Assembly (NCBI GenBank): GCA_022600195.1
Contig: JAHZKX010000003.1
Coordinates: 1 to 64,000 of the forward strand
DNA from: Planctomycetota bacterium
Lineage (GTDB): Bacteria; Planctomycetota; Planctomycetia; Planctomycetales; Planctomycetaceae
DNA length: 64,000 bases
Direction of reading: 5' to 3'
A program made the translations under genes and the position numbers. The first letter of the stretch is position 1; the number at the start of each line of letters is the position of its first letter. The notes under the pieces were generated by a model. It was given only the letters and a program-made list of their open reading frames with translations, made no database searches and was not told the origin of the DNA. Of the stretch, positions 1 through 8,124 are shown in pieces.

Positions 1-96
1 TCGTTGGGGTATGTGGCCCCAGCAGAGTTTGCGAGTCGCTGTGCAGTTTCCAATCGGGCTGCGCCCTCACTACAACTGCACAGCGAAATTACCTAA
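1..96 (+). CDS. IS3-family transposase OrfB, C-terminal end (partial)
   Basis: Frame 1 from the window edge reads SLGYVAPAEFASRC, a typical end of the integrase-core (rve, DDE) transposase of IS3-family elements (HSxLGYxTPxEF motif), and runs to a TAA at 94-96. Only 31 codons are inside the window. The protein would act as the strand-transfer enzyme of the element. Nothing can be said about whether the upstream part, including the DDE residues or the OrfA/OrfB frameshift, is intact. The family assignment rests on this one C-terminal motif. Confidence 0.7.
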   Translation, partial: SLGYVAPAEFASRCAVSNRAAPSLQLHSEIT

Positions 97-139
97 ACCA
101 ACCTTCATAAGGGCTGGTACAACTTTTTAATGCAGGTCA
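1..139 (+). mobile_element. Right end of an IS3-family insertion sequence
   Basis: The first 96 bases encode the C-terminus of an IS3-type transposase, and the following bases to about 139 carry a GC-rich stretch that ends in GCAGGTCA. Read outwards on the other strand, this end begins TGACCTGC, which fits the TG...CA termini usual for IS3-family inverted repeats. The rest of the element lies outside the window, so the left repeat and the target duplication cannot be seen. The end point at 139 is inferred from the terminal dinucleotide and from a new coding frame starting directly after it. Confidence 0.6.
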
Positions 140-194
140 CTATGATGCTTTAACTGGTGAGTTGAAATATGTTGAGTCAGTTCTGGCCAAGTAA
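140..194 (+). pseudogene. Gene tail cut off by the IS3 element
   Basis: Directly after the inferred IS end, an open frame reads YDALTGELKYVESVLAK and stops with TAA at 192-194. It has coding-like composition, but there is no start and no upstream partner inside the window. The simplest reading is that the IS3 element landed near the 3' end of a host gene and left this 17-codon tail. I do not recognise the family. Confidence 0.35.
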
Positions 195-410
195 GAAGAG
201 ATGAATACCATCAGAATCAATTCATCTCCGGCCCTTGCAGGAAACCAATTAATTATACGAGGCGAGAGATTTCTTTATTGCATCGCACAGGATGATTGAT
301 GTGGCAAGTTAATGATGCCAGAAAAAACCACAACCAGTAAAAACTATTGAATGACACAGAAAACAACCTTTTTACGATTTTGGGGAATGAAACGAGATAA
401 ACACTTTGGT

Positions 411-629
411 CAATTGTAATCATCACGGGACACGGGTTGGAGGCACATCGCCTCCATTTCCTTCTTGACGGCTCGGTAGATTTTTCTGCCCACGTAGTCG
501 CAGATCATTAGCTCGTACGTATGTTCCCGATCCTTCAGAAGTTGTTACTTTTCCTCAGCCAAAGCCGCGTCCCATGCTCAGCCCGAACATGGCCAAGACA
601 ACTAATTTCAAGATTTCGCATCGTAACAT
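411..629 (-). pseudogene. Degraded small secreted protein gene
   Basis: On the minus strand an ATG at 629 starts MLRCEILKLVVLAMFGLS, a good Sec signal-peptide core. This frame then meets a TGA. Shifting frame by one base restores a plausible continuation (AWDAALAEEK), then an in-frame TAA, then a further 41 coding-like residues (QLLKDREHTYELM...VSRDDYN) to the final stop near 411. The reconstructed product would be a signal peptide ending near AxA plus a mature part of about 45 residues. One frameshift and one nonsense codon mean it is probably dead. The family is not recognised. Confidence 0.4.
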
Positions 630-766
630 TGTGGTACTCATTAGATTCGTTCCTAATCAAGTTGGAACTTTAGAATGCGAATAAAAAAGGGGCGAAGAAA
701 ACAAGGGTCAAACAGCAAATTGAAATGGATCGAACCAAGGCACCTGATATTTATGTGAATCGTGCC

Positions 767-2200
767 CTAACCTGTCACCAGTTTCGTTTGGAACTCACCT
801 TCATTGATTGTGGGACGTTCGGGACGACCATTGTACTCATAAACAAGTTTCATACGGTCCAGCCCCATCAGGTGGAGGATCGATGCATGCAGGTCATGAA
901 CGTGCATGCGATCTTCTATGGCCCGCAAGCCCAGTTCATCGGTAGCACCGATCGTCTGACCCCCTTTGACTCCTCCACCGGCCATCCACATGGTGAATCC
1001 GGTTGGATTATGATCGCGGCCATCTCCTTTTTCTGACATGGGGGTGCGACCGAATTCGCCTCCCCACACAACAAGGGTCTCGTCCAGTAATCCCCGTTGT
1101 TTCAAATCCTTGATTAATCCAGCAACCGGAAGATCCATCGTTTTACAGAGTTTGGTGTGATTCTTCTCAATGCCGGTGTGTGCATCCCACTTACTCCCGG
1201 CTCCGTGATAAAGCTGTATATAGCGAACACCTCGCTCGACAAGCCGGCGTGACATCAGACACATCCGACCAAAAGAGGATGTCTCTTCCTGATCCATCCC
1301 GTAAAGCTTCCGGGTTGCTTCGGTCTCCTCGTTAAGATCGACTGCCTCGGGCGCTTCGGCCTGCATGCGAAACGCCAACTCATAACTGGATATGCGTGCT
1401 TCAAGTTCGGTCTGTCTGGAATGTTGGTCTGTAAATCCCTGATTCAGAGATTTCAGAAAAGATAATTTACTGCGTTGGCGAGTATCAGTCATCCCTTCGG
1501 GATTATTCAGATTCGGGATCGGTTGCTTTCCTTCTCGTAGTTGAATGCCCTGATAGACCGCCGGCATAAACCCGGTCCCCCAGTTGCGCGGCCCATTTAC
1601 TACCTGTGAACGATTATCCTGCATGACGACAAACGAAGGAAGATTCTTGTTTTCCGAGCCGAGGCCGTAAGTAACCCAACTCCCTAACGAGGGACGACCG
1701 CCGATCAACGAGCAAGTATTCATCTGGCAGACGCTGGATGAGTGGTTAAGGCCGTCTGCCCAGCAGGAGCGTATCACGGCGATATCGTCAACACAGGTCG
1801 CGATTTCGGGAATCCAATCAGAAACCCATGTTCCCGCTTCGCCATGTTGTTTCCATTTCCTTTTTGATACCAACAGAGGTGATCGAGATTCACCTGCCGC
1901 AGTAAGTATTTCTCCGAAGCTGTCAGGAAGAGATTGGCCCGCCAGCTGATTCAATAATGGCTTTGGATCATATAGATCGATGTGGCTTGGACCACCTTCC
2001 ATAAACAGGAAGATGACATTCTTCGCCTTCGGTTGATGATGTGGCACTAGTCCGGCAGTGGTCGTGAATTGGTTGGGAGCAGACGCAGCCTCTGTCTGCG
2101 CAAGCATGCTGGCCAAGGCAACGGAACCAAATCCGTATCCACTCCTTTCCAGAAACTCTCGACGGGTTTGCGGTATTTCAAAGTGTGGTATGGAGGACAT
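767..2200 (-). CDS. DUF1501 protein, Tat-exported
   Basis: This 477-residue protein opens with a twin-arginine signal (R13-R14-EFLERSG, then a hydrophobic run ending in alanines), so it is probably exported folded. It then shows the DUF1501 (COG4102) signatures: FMEGGPSHIDLYDPKP near residues 66-82 and GGEFGRTP plus a GRDHNP stretch near the C-terminus. The family is related to the alkaline phosphatase/sulfatase fold, but its reaction is not established. An AGGA ribosome site lies 6 bases before the ATG. It is the last gene of a tight operon, 9 bases after the PSCyt1 giant, the classic planctomycete pairing. It probably acts in the periplasm with that partner. Confidence 0.9.
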   Translation of the reverse strand: MSSIPHFEIPQTRREFLERSGYGFGSVALASMLAQTEAASAPNQFTTTAGLVPHHQPKAKNVIFLFMEGGPSHIDLYDPKPLLNQLAGQSLPDSFGEILTAAGESRSPLLVSKRKWKQHGEAGTWVSDWIPEIATCVDDIAVIRSCWADGLNHSSSVCQMNTCSLIGGRPSLGSWVTYGLGSENKNLPSFVVMQDNRSQVVNGPRNWGTGFMPAVYQGIQLREGKQPIPNLNNPEGMTDTRQRSKLSFLKSLNQGFTDQHSRQTELEARISSYELAFRMQAEAPEAVDLNEETEATRKLYGMDQEETSSFGRMCLMSRRLVERGVRYIQLYHGAGSKWDAHTGIEKNHTKLCKTMDLPVAGLIKDLKQRGLLDETLVVWGGEFGRTPMSEKGDGRDHNPTGFTMWMAGGGVKGGQTIGATDELGLRAIEDRMHVHDLHASILHLMGLDRMKLVYEYNGRPERPTINEGEFQTKLVTG

Positions 2201-2209
2201 GAAATTTCC

Positions 2210-5200
2210 TTAATGGACGTATAAAAATTCATTTGAGTTCAGAAGGATGTGACAAAGATCGATAAACGCCTCTCTGCGAGGTTTGCCAGCTGAAGTCATC
2301 CGATCATTGTGAGTAATGTCGTGCCGATTGGGCGAGCTGTCCTGAAACATGCCCGGTACGGGATCGAATCTCCAGTACCCCAGCGTACTCTTCTTGACGG
2401 ATTCCTGTGTGAATAGCAGGGACTGGGCATCCAGTGCTTTCGATGAAAACCGGATATCGTCAATCAGCCCATCAAAATAACTGTTACGATTACGAACCAT
2501 GCGACCGAAGGCGAGCGGCAGGTGATTACCCCGAACCTGTTTAATTTGATGTTTTTTCGTGATCCGGCCTAACTGCTCATCGTCGTTCGAGAGATCTTTC
2601 AGATAGAAGTCAATCGTGCCGGCACGCTCACCTGAGACGTGAAAACTGACTGCAGCATAATACGGCGTATTGAATTCAATATGTTGATCAGAAAAAACGA
2701 TCTCGTCACCAATTGCTCCATTGCTTTTCTGACCGTATGTACGAAATACAAGTGTTTGCGGTTTACGGCGAGAACCGCGACCCGTGACCCCGAATATCCA
2801 GCCTGGCTCAGAAACCTTGCCACTCCACTTCGAAACGAGCGTACGCACAGCCCCAGAGTCGTACACCGACCGTATCTGAAAGAAGGCTTCAATCGAGCAG
2901 TTCTCCGGATTCAGCCGTTTGTCATCTGCGACGTAGAAAGGAGATGGCTTATCCGCGTGGAAGACAACAGACTGCCCATTGCGGTATGGCATAGTCGCGG
3001 TTTCCAGTTGCTGCAGATTCACTGACGTTTTCTGCTCAGACAACAGTTTCGATTGATGATCGAGAAACTTTTTGGCCAGTGATAATTCTGCTTTGGTAAC
3101 TGATCGACCGAAAACGATTTTCCATGCCCGTTGGAGAGCCGCGTCCTCTTTTTCTTCTTCAGGGACTGCTGCAACTTCGTTATAAGCCCTTTTCGACAGT
3201 TGATTGGCAAATCGCAACATTTGCTGGCTGTTGAACAACTGCAGTGATTGAACCGGAGACGTCGTCGTATCCCGGACAGGCACACTGACGAAAAACCGCG
3301 GTAAGTCAAACACGTCTAATAACGGATCACTACTGTTCCTCATCATCCGTAAATAGATTGAACGCCTTGGTACACTGGCAGTCATTCCGGGACCACCAGT
3401 CTGAAGATCAAGCTCTCCGGTTACAGTCAATATGGAATCGCGAATTTGCTCTGCGTCGAGACGGCGTGTATCCGCACCCCAGTAATATTTGTTGGCTGGA
3501 TCGATGGAGACCATTGCCTCTTCCTGTGGATGCTGAGTTGATTGACGATAGGTCGCAGAGGTGACAATCAAACGATGCAGGCTTTTGAATCGCCAGCCAC
3601 CTTCGAGGAACTTTCGCGTCAACCAATCAAGCAACTCAGGATGATCCGGCGGCCCACCCAGGCGACCGAAATCACTACTGTGCGGCGCGAGCCCTTTACC
3701 AAAGTGATACTGCCAGATGCGATTGACGATCACACGTGTCGACAGTGGATTACTTTCCTGAGTCAGCCATCGCGCCAAAGCGCTTCTGCGACTGGTGGTA
3801 TTCTTACTCTGAGAGCCAAAATAATCAACAGCCGATTCATCAAGTATTGTCAGGAAGCCGGGATCACATTTAGTGCGTTTCTTGGGAATGGTTGTCCTGG
3901 GAGCGACCGGGCCGACATCCCTGACCCGCTGTGCGACTGGTAGTGGAGCTGGCTTCATTTGATCAAACTTTTTCAGCTTGCGTCTCAGCGCCAGGACCTT
4001 TTCCTTATCCTCTGGTTTCAGTTGCTTGTCGAGGTTCTTGTAATTGTGTTCCACCTGACGCCACGCAAGCAGGACCAGCTGTTGTTCTCGCGCAGACCGT
4101 TCCTCCACAGGTTTATGAATCATTGCCTGAATGTTTGGAGGGAAAGACTTAATAACGGCTTCGGCTTTCTTGCGATAAGGGGCTTCGATCTCTGTGAGTT
4201 CTTTATGGATCTCTTCAGTTGCCTGCTTCCAGGCGGCCATTTCGAGACGGTATTTTTCAAGCTGTTCCGGTGTGGCAACCTCCCGCCCGGTCTGAATCAG
4301 GATTGGTTCAAAGAAAGCGCGTAACTGGAAATAGTCTTTTTGCAGAATGGGATCAAACTTGTGATCGTGGCATCGGGCACACTGCATGCCCACTCCCAGA
4401 AAAACGTCCCCGACAGTGTCGGTTAATTCGTTTAACATGATGTCCCACTGACCGGCGACATCACGGCTATTCCATTCATAAATCCCGTGCGTCAGGAAAC
4501 CTGTTGCAATTTGTGCATCGACATCGTTGGGAAACAGCTCATCTCCCGCCAACTGTTCCTGAACGAACTGCTTGTAAGGCTTATCCTCATTGAGTGAACG
4601 GATCACATAATCGCGATAGCGCCACGCATTTGGACGATAGCCATCGGCGCGGTATCCGTCTGAATCAGCATACCTCACGACATCGAGCCAGTGCCGCGTC
4701 CAGCGTTCTCCATACCGTGGGCTTTCGAGCAGACGATCGACAAGCCGCTCGTAGGCATCGGGGCGCTGATCTTTCACGAATTTCTGCACTTCCTCGGGTG
4801 TGGGAGGCAAACCGTGCAGGTCAAAGTAGACACGGCGTATTAATGCCTCCCGGCCCGCTTCCGGCGCAGCAGTCAGTCCCTGCTGCTCTAATTTAGAAAG
4901 AATGAACTGGTCGACTTCATTCCTACCCCAGTCACCGGCAGTAGCTGTCGGGATAGTTACGTCCTGCAAGGGCTGAATCGCCCACCAGGCGCGGTCTTCG
5001 TTGGTGAATCCAGGGCTATGGTCCTGGCGAACCGGAACCGAGTCGTCCGCTCCAGGCCAGGGGACACCAAGGGAGACCCATTTTTCGAGTACTTTGATCT
5101 GGTCCTCCTTCAGTTTTCCCGCAGGCGGCATCTCATACGATTCATAGCGAACCGCCTCGATAAGTAAACTTTCGTCCGGTTTGCCGGGAATGATTGATTT

Positions 5201-5425
5201 ACCTGACTCTCCTCCCAGAAGCATGTGGCCGCGCGTATCGAGTCGCAGGGCCCCTTTTTGCTCCTTCTCACCATGGCATGACCAGCAGTGTTCCGAGAGC
5301 AGAGGGCGCACTTCTTTTTCAAAGAACTTCATTACTTCCGGTGATATATCAGCGGCATTCACCGAAGATCTCATCAGAGAGAAAATAAAAAGGATGCACA
5401 CAATGTTTTTGAATCTATTAAGCAT
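2210..5425 (-). CDS. PSCyt1/DUF1549/DUF1553 giant with LamG-like domain
   Basis: This 1071-residue exported protein (signal peptide about 1-24) starts with a planctomycete cytochrome C domain carrying a haem motif C47-W-S-C50-H51, followed by a DUF1549 (PSCyt2) region with a second CxxCH at C349-A-R-C352-H353. The middle holds DUF1553 (PSD1) sequence, including the RRSALARWLT and VNRIWQYHFGKGL stretches. Residues about 815-1010 look like a concanavalin/LamG-type beta sandwich, and the end returns to PSD1-like sequence (HILLNSNEFLYVH). Such proteins are thought to act in periplasmic redox or polysaccharide handling, but no reaction is proven. It is the middle gene of a three-gene operon (gaps of 20 and 9 bases), with an AGG site 5 bases before the start. 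Confidence 0.9.
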   Translation of the reverse strand: MLNRFKNIVCILFIFSLMRSSVNAADISPEVMKFFEKEVRPLLSEHCWSCHGEKEQKGALRLDTRGHMLLGGESGKSIIPGKPDESLLIEAVRYESYEMPPAGKLKEDQIKVLEKWVSLGVPWPGADDSVPVRQDHSPGFTNEDRAWWAIQPLQDVTIPTATAGDWGRNEVDQFILSKLEQQGLTAAPEAGREALIRRVYFDLHGLPPTPEEVQKFVKDQRPDAYERLVDRLLESPRYGERWTRHWLDVVRYADSDGYRADGYRPNAWRYRDYVIRSLNEDKPYKQFVQEQLAGDELFPNDVDAQIATGFLTHGIYEWNSRDVAGQWDIMLNELTDTVGDVFLGVGMQCARCHDHKFDPILQKDYFQLRAFFEPILIQTGREVATPEQLEKYRLEMAAWKQATEEIHKELTEIEAPYRKKAEAVIKSFPPNIQAMIHKPVEERSAREQQLVLLAWRQVEHNYKNLDKQLKPEDKEKVLALRRKLKKFDQMKPAPLPVAQRVRDVGPVAPRTTIPKKRTKCDPGFLTILDESAVDYFGSQSKNTTSRRSALARWLTQESNPLSTRVIVNRIWQYHFGKGLAPHSSDFGRLGGPPDHPELLDWLTRKFLEGGWRFKSLHRLIVTSATYRQSTQHPQEEAMVSIDPANKYYWGADTRRLDAEQIRDSILTVTGELDLQTGGPGMTASVPRRSIYLRMMRNSSDPLLDVFDLPRFFVSVPVRDTTTSPVQSLQLFNSQQMLRFANQLSKRAYNEVAAVPEEEKEDAALQRAWKIVFGRSVTKAELSLAKKFLDHQSKLLSEQKTSVNLQQLETATMPYRNGQSVVFHADKPSPFYVADDKRLNPENCSIEAFFQIRSVYDSGAVRTLVSKWSGKVSEPGWIFGVTGRGSRRKPQTLVFRTYGQKSNGAIGDEIVFSDQHIEFNTPYYAAVSFHVSGERAGTIDFYLKDLSNDDEQLGRITKKHQIKQVRGNHLPLAFGRMVRNRNSYFDGLIDDIRFSSKALDAQSLLFTQESVKKSTLGYWRFDPVPGMFQDSSPNRHDITHNDRMTSAGKPRREAFIDLCHILLNSNEFLYVH

Positions 5426-5445
5426 AAAACCTGAGATCTAGCGTA

Positions 5446-7521
5446 TTATTTAACGGATGGGACCGACGATGACAAATTGAACTTAGCGAACAGGGGAGCA
5501 CTTCGCTCACGTTGCGTTTGAAGAATTTGGTCCATGTCTTCCTTCAGCAGGTAGCCGGACTTCGTGTATTCGCGGCATTGCGCTGCAAGCTGACTGAGGT
5601 AATTCTCCAGTGTGCCATAACGTTCTTCGACCGACTGTCTTGGATCGCCCAATTTTTCGCGATCTGCTTTGGTGATCGGAAAGGGAATATACGAGCCTGA
5701 CAAACTGTAGAGCTGGTTCGCGGCAGCACCGTTCTCACTACGTAAACGCCAACTTGTATATGTAGCAATCGGAACAGCGACCTCAGGTGCAGAAAGGCAG
5801 CCAAGTTCATTGCCATCCGGCCCCGAACGCGGAACAAGCACCGTGTAATCGCCGCGTGGGAGCGGTGGTTGAAGATCCACGATCCGCTGAGATTGCCAGC
5901 GTGAGCCGAAATCAAGGAAGGACGGTTGTTGAATCACTCCTGGATAGCGAATGCCTGGGATCTGTGGAAATCTCGTTGCGTTCTGAGTCCAGATTACAAG
6001 CGTCCCATCGCTGATCTTCGGATAGACACTTGGCGGTGGCTCGGTCCCATTCTTCGCCCAGCGATCGAGCGACAGCAACAACGCACGCATAAAGGGTTTG
6101 TAATCTGCGGGATTGGGGGCTGTTTGACCATCGCCGATTTTAGTCGTGAAGCGGCTCGGGCCATGCTGCGTCCCTCCGAAGATATAGAAACGGACATTTT
6201 CGGGAATCTCCACATCAGTTTTACCGAGGGGGTCGGTGTGAGAAAGTGATCCACTACGATTCCAGTACTCCGATGAAGACTGAGTGTGCATCACCAGCGG
6301 CGCGGTGCCGCTGGCCCGTGATCGATCAAGAATTCCCTCAGTCAATCCCGACAAGGGGTCTGTCTGTGTGCCGTAAGCGAATGGAAAACGATCAGGTGGG
6401 TAATCATGATGATCATGCTGTCCGGCATGACGCGTCGGCTGGGCGAAACGATGGTTGAATGAACCCATGCCGGAACCGGACACGTGAGGAATGATTCCAT
6501 CAAAGACTTTCTGTCCCTCTTCGTCTGCGTTGAAGCCCCAGTAGATCATCTCGCGCAGAAACCGCCCGCTCTGCGACACACCGATGGAATGTGCTCGTTC
6601 AATTATCGGCTTTCCATCATCCAACAAGGGATTGCCTTCCCCTGTCCCATGCTTTAGAGCGGATACCAGGTCACGTACCGAAGTAAATCCGGTCCCCATT
6701 ACCACGGGATCCTGTGCTTCATAGATCAGTTCGTAGATGTGCAGCTTCTTGAACCCCGTCGGATACTCCAATTCCACCTTCGGCAACTGGGAAGGTGAAG
6801 CGTTCTCTACATCGGAGACTTGCAGTTTCCACTCTGATCGGGGAATCCGTACACGAGGATGACCGGCCAGCAAACGGTGAGTCAAAGTCGCTGTCTTCAA
6901 CCCCTCTGCCGTCGGTCGATAGGAACCATGATTGCCCCAGTTCACCACCGTATGTGTCGTGTCTGATGTCGGCACGATTTCACAGCGCACCTTGCCGGTG
7001 ATTTTCTTCGTGATCCGCGGTGGAAAAAGTCGCAGCCTATTGTTACCGGGTAACAGTTCGCCGTCCCAACCGCTCCAGACGACGGTAAATCCATGCCGCA
7101 TCAGAAACCCGTCACCAGCGTGTTTCTTTTCCTTCGGATCGTTGCTGCCCGAGGCGTAGTTTATTAGTCGCAGGGCATTCAGATTACCACGATTGTTGAC
7201 TCCGTAAAGTAGAGCACCGTTGCCTTTACTAAGTTCCTTCGGTGCCAGGATGATCAGATCGCTAGAAAGCTCAACGCGCCCGCGTTCGTTGCGAGGTGCC
7301 AACTTTAAGTCGATTACGTTCTGATTCCCAGGCAGGTCTGGATCGAGTTCAAAATAAACGCGGCCGACAATTCGTTCGTACTCTCCGACCTCTCCAAATG
7401 CCTGACCGGAGGCGAACGGTTCGCGTGTGGTAATTACAAAACGTATGACTTCCGCGGCAAGTGGCGAAGTAAGCAGACAGGAAACAATCGTAATGGCAAC
7501 GACTTGCAGTTTATGATTCAT
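5446..7521 (-). CDS. Exported alpha/beta-hydrolase-domain protein (PF20091-like)
   Basis: A Sec signal peptide (about residues 1-23, ending PLAAEV) precedes a protein of 691 residues resembling the large alpha/beta hydrolase domain family (Abhydrolase_10). The nucleophile elbow is probably GVSQSGRFLRE around residues 315-325. It is followed by a His/Asp-rich stretch (HAGQHDHHDYPPDRF) and a histidine in FGGTQHGPSRF that could complete the triad. The substrate is unknown; related proteins hydrolyse esters. It is the first gene of the operon with PSCyt1 and DUF1501, so the three may share one periplasmic substrate. The start is the only ATG before the signal peptide. Confidence 0.8.
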   Translation of the reverse strand: MNHKLQVVAITIVSCLLTSPLAAEVIRFVITTREPFASGQAFGEVGEYERIVGRVYFELDPDLPGNQNVIDLKLAPRNERGRVELSSDLIILAPKELSKGNGALLYGVNNRGNLNALRLINYASGSNDPKEKKHAGDGFLMRHGFTVVWSGWDGELLPGNNRLRLFPPRITKKITGKVRCEIVPTSDTTHTVVNWGNHGSYRPTAEGLKTATLTHRLLAGHPRVRIPRSEWKLQVSDVENASPSQLPKVELEYPTGFKKLHIYELIYEAQDPVVMGTGFTSVRDLVSALKHGTGEGNPLLDDGKPIIERAHSIGVSQSGRFLREMIYWGFNADEEGQKVFDGIIPHVSGSGMGSFNHRFAQPTRHAGQHDHHDYPPDRFPFAYGTQTDPLSGLTEGILDRSRASGTAPLVMHTQSSSEYWNRSGSLSHTDPLGKTDVEIPENVRFYIFGGTQHGPSRFTTKIGDGQTAPNPADYKPFMRALLLSLDRWAKNGTEPPPSVYPKISDGTLVIWTQNATRFPQIPGIRYPGVIQQPSFLDFGSRWQSQRIVDLQPPLPRGDYTVLVPRSGPDGNELGCLSAPEVAVPIATYTSWRLRSENGAAANQLYSLSGSYIPFPITKADREKLGDPRQSVEERYGTLENYLSQLAAQCREYTKSGYLLKEDMDQILQTQRERSAPLFAKFNLSSSVPSVK

Positions 7522-7545
7522 GAAATTCTCTGTTGTTGTTTAAAT

Positions 7546-7790
7546 TCAAGACTCCAAAGGCGTTCCGCCGACACCGTGGTGACGTAGAGTACACGCATTA
7601 GACGGAAGATGTCCCAAGCCAATCTCCAGCATTCCCCCGAACGGCTCATCATGCAGTATATCGCGCTCATAGACCGTCAGTCCACCGGAAGCCCTCTGCA
7701 AGCCTGGGAATCATAAAATAGTCTTGTTTCATTTGGTCGATGAATGGTTTCGCTTGTCCGTTCGAAACAGAACAGCCACGTAATAGATTA
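7546..7790 (-). pseudogene. Possible degraded gene upstream of the hydrolase operon
   Basis: Two minus-strand frames carry coding-like text that joins through one frameshift: NGQAKPFIDQMKQDYFMIPRLA, then RASGGLTVYERDI...GVGGTPLES, ending at a TGA at 7548-7546. No start codon or domain is recognisable. The rest of the 600-base gap (7522-8124) holds two dispersed repeats, listed separately. This is a reading by eye; the alternative is chance open frames. Confidence 0.25.
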
Positions 7791-7893
7791 GGGAATGATA
7801 ATTTGGATTGACAACTCTGAGACTGACCGTGAGAGGCGATTCAGCATGACTGCTGTTACTCGTCTCTGTCTTCAAGTTTCAATCCGCGCCCGC

Positions 7894-7932
7894 GCGGGCT
7901 GATTCTGGAAGTTGAAATATCAAAGCAACTTA
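7894..7932 (+). repeat. Dispersed 39-bp repeat, copy 1
   Basis: This stretch matches 21250-21288 at about 32 of 39 positions without gaps. Both copies can be read as GLILEV followed by a lysine-containing tail, suggesting that both descend from one coding sequence. Function unknown. Confidence 0.4.
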
Positions 7933-7975
7933 TTATGGTCCGAGACCTCTACGCGCCTTGGCTCCTGGTAGATCA

Positions 7976-8090
7976 CAACTAACAGTCATTCATGACATAC
8001 CTGCCCCGACTTGAGTCAGTTCTTTCACCTGTTTTTGTTGTCAAAGATCAATTGCCCGTTGAACTTAGCGGACGACAGTCTACATGTACC
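7976..8090 (+). repeat. Dispersed ~115-bp repeat, copy 1
   Basis: By eye about four in five positions match 15842-15955, including the shared blocks AACAGTCATTCA, GTTCTTTCACC, AAAGATCAATTG and CGTTGAACTTA. Each copy ends about 25-35 bases beyond the stop codon of a minus-strand frame (8125 and 15981). It could be an eroded insertion-sequence end, a shared 3' regulatory segment, or a gene remnant (one frame reads LSPxFVxKDQLxVEL in both copies). Confidence 0.55.
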
Positions 8091-8124
8091 CGACGCTTTT
8101 ACTTTCTGAACGGGTATATCAACC

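Noticed and set aside
2639-3025. Plus-strand frame of 128 codons opposite the PSCyt1 giant
   Set aside because: Shadow of a strongly supported gene; the translation has no recognisable motif.
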